Part shown: positions 13,663 to 18,806 of the stretch, piece after piece
Layout: each line of letters begins with the position of its first letter
Position numbering within the stretch: the stretch's first letter is position 1
Origin: Elusimicrobiota bacterium
GTDB lineage: Bacteria > Elusimicrobiota > Elusimicrobia > UBA1565 > UBA9628
NCBI GenBank assembly: GCA_016194625.1
Contig: JACQBB010000291.1
Span: forward strand, 1 to 18,806
Length of the DNA: 18,806 bases
Reading direction: 5' to 3'
Position numbers and translations under genes: made by a program
The notes under the pieces: model-generated
The model's database searches: none
What the model was told of the DNA's origin: nothing
The model's input: the letters and a program-made list of their open reading frames with translations, nothing else

Positions 13663-14616
13663 TCAGGGGATGGCCTCCGCTTCCAGCGCGGCGACCACGG
13701 CCGCCACGCGCGGCGACAGCTCCGCCGCGCGCGAGCGGTGGCGCAGTCCCGGGAGCTTGTCGGCGACGTTGGCGATCTTGGTCACGTCCTCGCCGCGGCA
13801 CCCGTCCGACGGGCACTTGTTGGACACGCGGCAGGACCCATTATAGACGTAATCCTGCTCGCCGCGCACCAGGATCCCCTCGACCAGCCCGGTCTGGGCG
13901 TTGAACACCGCCGAGCCCGAGTTGCCGCCGTAGGTGTCCAGGTTGGCGACGAAGAAGCCGGGCTTCGACGCGTCGCGGACCTTCGCGCCGCCGGCGATCT
14001 TCGTCGGCAGGCCGGCGGGGTGGCCGATGACCACGATGGGCGTCCCCTCGCCGATCGCGCCGCCCTTGTTCAGCTTCAGCGGCTTGTGCCCGGTCACCGC
14101 GCGGTCGAGGCGCACCAGCGCCCAGTCGGCGCCATCGCCGACCTGCTCGCGGCCCATCAGCTCCTTGCAGCCGTACACGTCGCCGGCCGGCACGGAGGTC
14201 GGGCTGGCGCCCTTCGTCTTGACCGCGAAGCCGAACACGAACTTGATGCCCGCGCAGTTGTCCTGCGAGGTCACGCAGTGGCCCGCGGTCATGATCACGT
14301 CGGGGGCCACGAGCGAGCCGGAGCAGAACGCGCCCATCGGCTGCTCGTAGAAGGGCTCGGTCTTGCACAGGCCCATGCGCTCGCCGTAGTTCTGGGTCGC
14401 GAGCACGGCCTTCTCGCCGGCCAGCGTCACGTCGCCGCCCTCGAACAAGGCGACCGTCGAGTCGGCCAGCGACTTCAAGCGCGCGTCCTTGGCCTGCCAC
14501 AGGTCGATGCGGTCGTCGTCGCCGTAGATGACCTGGCCCGACACCTGCGCGGCCGCCGGGACCGCCAAGCGCGCCGCGGCCAGCAGGACCGCGCACGCCG
14601 CCATGAGCTTCTTCAT
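13663..14616 (-). CDS. Secreted trypsin-like serine protease (S1 family)
   Basis: This 317-residue protein begins with a signal peptide (about residues 1-23, AAA-QV). It carries the full trypsin-type triad: MTAGHC (H113), GADWALVRL (D164) and TYGGNSGSAVF (S234). The domain resembles bacterial V8/glutamyl-endopeptidase-like members, with a Cys-containing N-terminal segment (C84, C98) that may bridge. After the catalytic domain a Cys-rich loop (C262, C268, C273) and an Ala/Arg-rich tail of about 35 residues follow. The ATG at 14616 is chosen over the longer frame because it opens the signal peptide and has a strong GGGGAGG ribosome-binding site six bases upstream. It heads an operon with the MEMO-like and GT-C-like genes, and is preceded by a -35/-10 pair. 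Confidence 0.92.
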   Translation of the reverse strand: MKKLMAACAVLLAAARLAVPAAAQVSGQVIYGDDDRIDLWQAKDARLKSLADSTVALFEGGDVTLAGEKAVLATQNYGERMGLCKTEPFYEQPMGAFCSGSLVAPDVIMTAGHCVTSQDNCAGIKFVFGFAVKTKGASPTSVPAGDVYGCKELMGREQVGDGADWALVRLDRAVTGHKPLKLNKGGAIGEGTPIVVIGHPAGLPTKIAGGAKVRDASKPGFFVANLDTYGGNSGSAVFNAQTGLVEGILVRGEQDYVYNGSCRVSNKCPSDGCRGEDVTKIANVADKLPGLRHRSRAAELSPRVAAVVAALEAEAIP

Positions 14617-14659
14617 TCGAGACCTCCCCACCAGGGAACCGGAATGGACCGTCCGGCCG

Positions 14660-14688
14660 ATTCCACCAGAACGGAAGAGGGGAGTCAA
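14660..14688 (-). promoter_or_regulatory. Sigma-70-type promoter of the secreted protease gene
   Basis: On the minus strand TTGACT (14688-14683) is followed by a 17-base spacer and TGGAAT (14665-14660). Transcription would begin near 14653 and give a leader of about 37 bases carrying a GGGGAGG Shine-Dalgarno. This conventional arrangement contrasts with the -35-less, leaderless candidates elsewhere in the window. Confidence 0.6.
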
Positions 14689-14704
14689 GCGGAAATAGGC
14701 CTTT

Positions 14705-14735
14705 GGACCCGGGTATTTTATGGGCCCTTCGGTCC
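14705..14735. repeat. Inverted repeat in the protease / membrane-protein intergenic region
   Basis: GGACC (14705-14709) pairs with GGTCC (14731-14735), and an inner GGG (14711-14713) pairs with CCC (14725-14727) around an AT-rich loop. It lies upstream of the protease promoter and of the promoter for the 492-aa membrane protein. It may be an operator or a structured element shared by the divergent genes; there is no further support. Confidence 0.35.
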
Positions 14736-14748
14736 CGCCCCGGGGCGG
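14735..14748. promoter_or_regulatory. Perfect 14-bp palindrome upstream of the 492-aa membrane-protein gene
   Basis: CCGCCCC is followed directly by its reverse complement GGGGCGG. It ends 13 bases before the TAGAAT hexamer, where a -35 element would be expected. A dimeric regulator site is a reasonable guess, but GC-only palindromes arise easily in a genome of this composition. Confidence 0.3.
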
Positions 14749-14761
14749 CCGGGCCTTCTGC

Positions 14762-14767
14762 TAGAAT
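14762..14767 (+). promoter_or_regulatory. TAGAAT hexamer six bases before the 492-aa membrane-protein gene (leaderless promoter candidate)
   Basis: TAGAAT is followed by CCCCGC and the GTG start at 14774. The hexamer and spacing are the same as for the VIT1-like and acyltransferase genes. No Shine-Dalgarno is present. Confidence 0.5.
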
Positions 14768-14773
14768 CCCCGC

Positions 14774-16252
14774 GTGGACGCCCTCGCCGCCGCGCTCGCC
14801 CTCCTCTTCGCCGCCGCGCTGGCGCTGGGCGGCCCGCCGCGCTTCCTGCCGCCGTGGACGGCGGCCTTCCTGCTGTCGGCCGCCATGCTCGCGCGGGTCT
14901 GGCGGCGCGAGCGCGCCGCGGGCCGCGACCCGCTCGCCGCGCGCCCGGACGCGGTCCTGTTCTGGGGCGGACTGACGCTGTACCTGGCTTCGTTCCGCTG
15001 GCACGGCGGCGACGACATCCCCAACGGCCTGCTCCCGTTCCAGCTCTGGCGCCACGGCACGCTCGCCTTCGACGAGCTGCGCGCCTGGGCGACGGCGCCG
15101 GGCCAGATCGACCTGATCCTCCCGGTGAACGGCCGCCTGCTCTCCGCCTATCCGGTCGCCCCGGGAGTGCTCGCCGCTCCGCTGTACCTGATCCCGGCGC
15201 TCGCCGTGCCGCATCCGTCCGACGCCTTCCTGCACAACCTCGCGAAGGTCTCCGGCGCGCTGATCACCGCCGCGTCGGTCGTGGTCTTCCGCCGCGCGGC
15301 GGAGAAGCGCTGCTCGCCGCGCTGGGCGTTCGACTGCGCGGTCCTGTACGGGCTGGGCAGCTACGCCTACAGCGTCAGCTCGCAGGCGCTGTACTCGCAC
15401 GCGCCGGCGGCGCTGGGCGTGGCGCTCGGCCTGTACGGGCTGTTCGCGGAGGGCGCGGCGGCGGCCGCCGCCGCGGGCTTCGGCCTGGCGCTGGCCTGGG
15501 CCTGCCGCGAGGACAGCCTGGTCTTCGCCGGCGCCGGCGCGGCGTACCTGCTCTTCCACGACCGCCGCCGCCTGCCCGCGTTCGCGGCGGGAGCGCTCCT
15601 GCCGGTCGCGCTGAACCTCGCCTACTGGCGCGGGTACACCGGCGCGTTCCATCCTCCTTATTACGCGCTCCAGCGCGGCATGTTCGTCCTGCCGGACTGG
15701 GAGGCGGCCGCGGCGATGCTGGTCAGCCCCACGCGCGGCTTCCTGTTCTTCTTCCCGGCCGCGGCGTTCGGCGGCTGGGGGGCGTGGCGGGCGCTGCGCC
15801 GGCCGGGCGGAGCGTGGGCGCTGTACTTCCTCGGCGCGTGCCTGGCGACCTGGCTCGCCTTCTCGATGCGGACCTCGTGGACCGCGGGCAACACCTTCGG
15901 CGACCGCTACTTCGCGGTCGTCTGCCTGGTGCTGGCGATGTTCTGCGCCGAGCTGGAGGCCGAGGTCCGCGCCACGCCCGCGCGCCGCGCCGTCTGGAGC
16001 GCGGTCCTCGCCTATTCCGTCATGATCCACGCCGCGGGCGCCCACTTCCAGTGGCCCGGCTACCGCGACACGCTCGGCGCGCAGAAGGCGTCCACCTGGG
16101 CGCCGGCGATGTACGCGCCGGTGTTCCTCTTCTCTGACGGCGGCCCGATCGACCGCACGCCGATGCCGTGGCGCCTGCCCTACGGCGCCGCGCTGCTCGC
16201 CGCGCCGCTCGTCCTGACCTGGCGCTGGTCGCGCCGCCGGCTCAGCGCGTGA
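14774..16252 (+). CDS. Large polytopic membrane protein, GT-C glycosyltransferase-like
   Basis: This 492-residue protein has about ten to twelve hydrophobic segments and an early loop SFRWHGGDDIPNGLLPFQLW. That loop has the acidic pair expected of GT-C enzymes using polyprenyl-phosphate sugars. Further polar landmarks are VNGRLLSAYPVAPGVLAAPLYL, SSQALYSHAPAALGVALGLYGL and WTAGNTFGDRYFAVVCLVL; similar segments occur in predicted bacterial mannosyl- and arabinosyl-transferase-like membrane proteins. I do not assign a donor, and a non-enzymatic membrane protein is possible. The GTG start is six bases after TAGAAT. It stands alone on the plus strand, divergent from the protease, and its last 11 bases overlap the end of the M16 peptidase gene on the other strand. 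Confidence 0.7.
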   Translation: MDALAAALALLFAAALALGGPPRFLPPWTAAFLLSAAMLARVWRRERAAGRDPLAARPDAVLFWGGLTLYLASFRWHGGDDIPNGLLPFQLWRHGTLAFDELRAWATAPGQIDLILPVNGRLLSAYPVAPGVLAAPLYLIPALAVPHPSDAFLHNLAKVSGALITAASVVVFRRAAEKRCSPRWAFDCAVLYGLGSYAYSVSSQALYSHAPAALGVALGLYGLFAEGAAAAAAAGFGLALAWACREDSLVFAGAGAAYLLFHDRRRLPAFAAGALLPVALNLAYWRGYTGAFHPPYYALQRGMFVLPDWEAAAAMLVSPTRGFLFFFPAAAFGGWGAWRALRRPGGAWALYFLGACLATWLAFSMRTSWTAGNTFGDRYFAVVCLVLAMFCAELEAEVRATPARRAVWSAVLAYSVMIHAAGAHFQWPGYRDTLGAQKASTWAPAMYAPVFLFSDGGPIDRTPMPWRLPYGAALLAAPLVLTWRWSRRRLSA

Positions 16253-18806
16253 GCGCGGGCGTCAGCGTCTTCGCGTCGCCGACGGCGACGGTCGCCATCC
16301 TCTCCGGGTCGAGGTAGCGCCGCGCGACGCGGCGGATGTCGGCGGGGGTGAGCGCGTTCAGGCGCTCCAGGTAGGTGGCCAGCTCGCGCTCGGCGACGCG
16401 GCCGTCGCGCTCGTAGGCCGACAGCGCGTCGGCGCGGCTGTCGATCGCGGAGCCGCGCAGGAGGAACAGCCCGGCGAGGTAGCGCTTCACGGCGTCGAGC
16501 GTCTCGACGGGGACGTCCTCGTCGCGCATGCGGGCGATCTCCTTGCGCATCTCGGCCAGGGCCGCGGCCGCGACCTCGTTGCGGACCTCGGCGGTCGCCG
16601 TCCACAGCGCGCCGCGTGAGAGCGTCGCGGCGCGCGCGTAGGCGCCGTAGGTGTAGCCCTTGTCCACGCGCAGGTTCAGGAACAGGCGCGAGGTCGCCGA
16701 GCCGCCGAGGATCTGGTTCATCACCGCGAACGCCAGCCAGTCCTCGTCCTTCGGCGTGAGGCTCACGGCCTGCGCGATGGTCAGGCTGGCCTGCTTGGAG
16801 CCCTCGCGGTCCACGACGGACAGCGGCGCGGGCGTCCGCTCCGGCAGGGCGGGGACGGCGGCGGCGGCGGCCGGGGCGTCCCAGCCGGCGAACGCGGCCT
16901 CGAGCGCGGCGCGCAGGGCCGCGGGGTCGGCGTCGCCGGTGAGCACGAGCGTGGCGCCCTGCGGCGACAGCGCGCGGCGGTGGAAGGCGAGGATCTTCTC
17001 GCGGTCGATCGCGGCCAGCTGCTCGTCGGTCAGCGCGGGGCGGCCGTACGGGTGCGCGCCGAACAGCTCGGCCTTCACCTTCTCGCTCGACATGAAGTCG
17101 GGCTTGGCGCGGGAGATCTTCAGCTCCTCGGCCTTGTTCTCCTTCCAGAGGGCGACCTCGTCCGCGGGGTAGTCGGCGCCGCGCAGGAGGTCGGCGACGG
17201 CCTTGAAGAACTCGCCGGCGCTGCGCGACAGGCCGGCGGCGTCGAGCGAGAAGTCCTCCAGCGAGCGTCCGACCTCCAGCTTCCAGCCCAGCTTGGACAC
17301 GCGCGCGGCGACGGCCTTCGCGTCGAGCCCGTTCGCGCCGGAGGTCATCAGCTCGGAGACCGCGGCGGACAGGCCCTCCTCGCCGGCGCGCTCGGCCAGC
17401 CGGCCGCCGCTCAGGTCCAGGCGCGCCTCCAGCAGCGGCAGGCGCGCGTCCTTCACGAAGACCACCTTCAGGCCGTTGGCGAGCGTGAAGCGCTCGATGG
17501 ACGGCGGCGCCACGGCCCGCAGCGGGTCGATCTCGGGGCGCGGGTCGCCTTCGGGGCGCGGGCGCTCGGCGGGGATCGGCGGCGTCTTGGGGTCGGCGGG
17601 CAGGGCCAGCGCGGGCGACGGGCGCGCCTCCACGATCGCGCGCCCTTGGCCGGTCAGCCAGCGCGACACCGCGGCGCGCACGTCCGCCGCGGTGACCGCG
17701 AGCAGGTCGTCCAGGTCCTTCGACAGGCCGGCGGGGTCGCCGACGAGCGCGGCGTAGGAGCTGAGCGTCTTGGCCTTGTCGATCAGCTGCTCGAGGTCCT
17801 TCGTCCACGACAGCTCGATGCGGGCCTTCGCCGACGCGAGCGCGCCGGCGTCCGGGCCGTCCTTCGCGAGCGCGGCGAGCACGCGGTCCACCACGGCCAG
17901 CGCGGCGTCGGCCGTGGCGCCGGGCTTCAGCGAGGCCATCACGCCGAACAGGTCGGGGCCGCCGGGGTTGATGTGCGAGGTCCACCACGGGAAGTTTGGC
18001 GACACCGACAGCGCCAGGCGCTCGTCCTTGACCAGCGCGCGGTAGAGCGGGCTCTCGTCGCCGCCGCCCAGCACCTCGGCCAGCACGGTCAGCGCCCAGT
18101 AGTCCTTGGTGCCGCGCTCCGGCGCGCGCCAGCCCGCCATCAGCAGGGGGACCTTGGCGAACTTGTCCTCGACGACGCGGCGCCGCTCGCCCTGGATCGG
18201 GGCCTCGTCGAGCGCCGGCTTCGGCGCGACGGTCCGCGGCGTCAGCGGGCCGAAGAAGCGGCCGACCAGCGCGCGCGCCTCCTCCTCGGTCACGTCGCCG
18301 GCCAAGGCGATGACCGCGTTGTTCGGCGCGTAGTGCGCTTGATAGAACGCGCGCACGTCCTCGAGCCGCGCGTCGCGCACGTCCTGGTCCAGGCCGATCG
18401 TGGTGTGCTGGTTCTGCCAGCGGCCGAACGCCGTCTCGGCCATGCCGGCGTCGCGGGCCTTCGCGTAGGGGGCGTTGGTGTAGCGCAGGCGCATCTCTTC
18501 CAGGACGACCTGCTGCTCGAGCGCGAGCGCGCGCTCGTCCACGTTCAGCGTGGACATGCGCTCGGCCTCGGCCCACAGCACGGTCTTCAGCGCGCTCTTG
18601 GGGACCACGGAATGATAGGTCGTGTTCGTGCGCATCGTGTACGCGTTGCGCACGCCGCCCGCGCCCTCGATGATGCGCGAGATCTCGCGCGGCTTCATGC
18701 TCTTGGTGCCCTGCGCCATCAGGTGCTCGAACAGGTGCGCGAAGCCGGACAGGCCCTCGCTCTCGTGCTGGGAGCCGACCTTGTAGGTGACCGAGACCGC
18801 GACGAC
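16242..18806 (-). CDS. M16 family zinc metallopeptidase with active and inactive modules, N-terminus outside the window
   Basis: The frame runs open to the right edge, giving 854 visible residues. Reading from the edge, VSVTYKVGSQHESEGLSGFAHLFEH gives the inverted zinc motif HxxEH (H24, E27, H28 of the visible part). The third ligand lies in VVLEEMR about 76 residues later. The first module therefore looks catalytically competent. A Pro-rich hinge near 'RPRPEGDPRPEIDPL' leads to a second module starting IERFTLANGLKVVF, where the HxxEH site is absent (LSAAVSELM). This second module keeps the SRLFLNLRVDKGYTYG block (Arg/Tyr pair) typical of the inactive partner. Active and inactive halves in one chain resemble the single-chain clamshell M16 enzymes that degrade peptides in a closed chamber. 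About 30-60 N-terminal residues are probably missing. An ATG at 18719 falls after the zinc motif and cannot be the start. Confidence 0.95.
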   Translation of the reverse strand, partial: VVAVSVTYKVGSQHESEGLSGFAHLFEHLMAQGTKSMKPREISRIIEGAGGVRNAYTMRTNTTYHSVVPKSALKTVLWAEAERMSTLNVDERALALEQQVVLEEMRLRYTNAPYAKARDAGMAETAFGRWQNQHTTIGLDQDVRDARLEDVRAFYQAHYAPNNAVIALAGDVTEEEARALVGRFFGPLTPRTVAPKPALDEAPIQGERRRVVEDKFAKVPLLMAGWRAPERGTKDYWALTVLAEVLGGGDESPLYRALVKDERLALSVSPNFPWWTSHINPGGPDLFGVMASLKPGATADAALAVVDRVLAALAKDGPDAGALASAKARIELSWTKDLEQLIDKAKTLSSYAALVGDPAGLSKDLDDLLAVTAADVRAAVSRWLTGQGRAIVEARPSPALALPADPKTPPIPAERPRPEGDPRPEIDPLRAVAPPSIERFTLANGLKVVFVKDARLPLLEARLDLSGGRLAERAGEEGLSAAVSELMTSGANGLDAKAVAARVSKLGWKLEVGRSLEDFSLDAAGLSRSAGEFFKAVADLLRGADYPADEVALWKENKAEELKISRAKPDFMSSEKVKAELFGAHPYGRPALTDEQLAAIDREKILAFHRRALSPQGATLVLTGDADPAALRAALEAAFAGWDAPAAAAAVPALPERTPAPLSVVDREGSKQASLTIAQAVSLTPKDEDWLAFAVMNQILGGSATSRLFLNLRVDKGYTYGAYARAATLSRGALWTATAEVRNEVAAAALAEMRKEIARMRDEDVPVETLDAVKRYLAGLFLLRGSAIDSRADALSAYERDGRVAERELATYLERLNALTPADIRRVARRYLDPERMATVAVGDAKTLTPALTR

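Noticed and set aside
13640..13816. ATG start at 13816 for the MEMO-like protein
   Set aside because: It lies within the protease coding region in another frame, and the added sequence is Arg/Gly-rich shadow translation without similarity to the family.
12224..13846. 540-codon plus-strand frame over the MEMO-like and GT-C-like genes
   Set aside because: It is a shadow of the minus-strand genes; its composition is biased and no motif or start signal supports it.
14617..14688. Longer start for the trypsin-like protease at 14688
   Set aside because: That region contains the -10 element, leader and Shine-Dalgarno for the ATG at 14616, and the extra residues are not signal-like ahead of a clear signal peptide.
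1..18806. CRISPR array, tRNA or rRNA genes
   Set aside because: No regularly spaced repeats, no tRNA-like cloverleaf with a CCA-type end and no conserved rRNA segments were noticed by reading both strands.

Overview
This 18.8 kb window comes from a very GC-rich bacterial chromosome. It is densely packed with protein-coding genes. I see no rRNA, tRNA, CRISPR array, transposase or phage gene. The gene content points to a diderm: a late lipid A-type acyltransferase, a PorV/PorQ-like outer-membrane barrel protein, a PBP1B-type peptidoglycan synthase and several exported proteins. PorV/PorQ and FlgD-like Ig domains together, in a GC-rich genome that does not look like Bacteroidota, would fit a high-GC Elusimicrobiota or a similar lineage. 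That placement is inference only, since no phylogenetic marker gene is present.

Layout. (1) 1-1760, minus strand: the first codons of a truncated gene, then an acyltransferase and, upstream of it, a VIT1/CCC1-type metal transporter, which appear to form a pair. (2) 1791-2596, plus strand: two overlapping TRL-like exported proteins, divergent from the transporter across only 30 bp. (3) 2704-3824, plus strand: a membrane-anchored metallophosphoesterase with altered metal ligands, bracketed by two near-identical palindromic repeats. (4) 8812-3912, minus strand: a tight three-gene operon of a GIY-YIG/secreted FlgD-Ig fusion protein, a PorV/PorQ-like barrel and a PBP1B-type synthase. (5) 8880-11003, plus strand: a secreted phospholipase-D-like protein, a small membrane protein and a DUF486/DMT-type membrane protein. 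(6) 14616-11008, minus strand: a secreted trypsin-like protease, a MEMO-like protein (AmmeMemoRadiSam protein B) and a GT-C/GT39-like membrane protein. (7) 14774-16252, plus strand: another large GT-C-like membrane protein, overlapping at its 3' end a two-module M16 metallopeptidase that enters from the right edge.

Most of the genes act at the cell envelope: lipid A or phospholipid acylation, peptidoglycan synthesis, outer-membrane export, sugar transfer on lipid carriers, and periplasmic or surface hydrolysis (protease, PLD, M16).

The most striking non-coding pattern is that six genes which head transcription units and lack a Shine-Dalgarno sequence each have a TANNNT hexamer exactly 6 nt before the start codon (VIT1, acyltransferase, TRL1, PLD, the 161-aa protein and the 492-aa membrane protein). 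A seventh, the GIY-YIG fusion, has one at 7 nt. This is the signature of leaderless mRNAs. The secreted protease is the contrast case, with a -35/-10 pair, a leader and a strong Shine-Dalgarno. Other points for follow-up are the in-frame fusion of a GIY-YIG nuclease domain to a signal peptide, the repeat-bracketed phosphoesterase and a perfect 24-bp palindrome.
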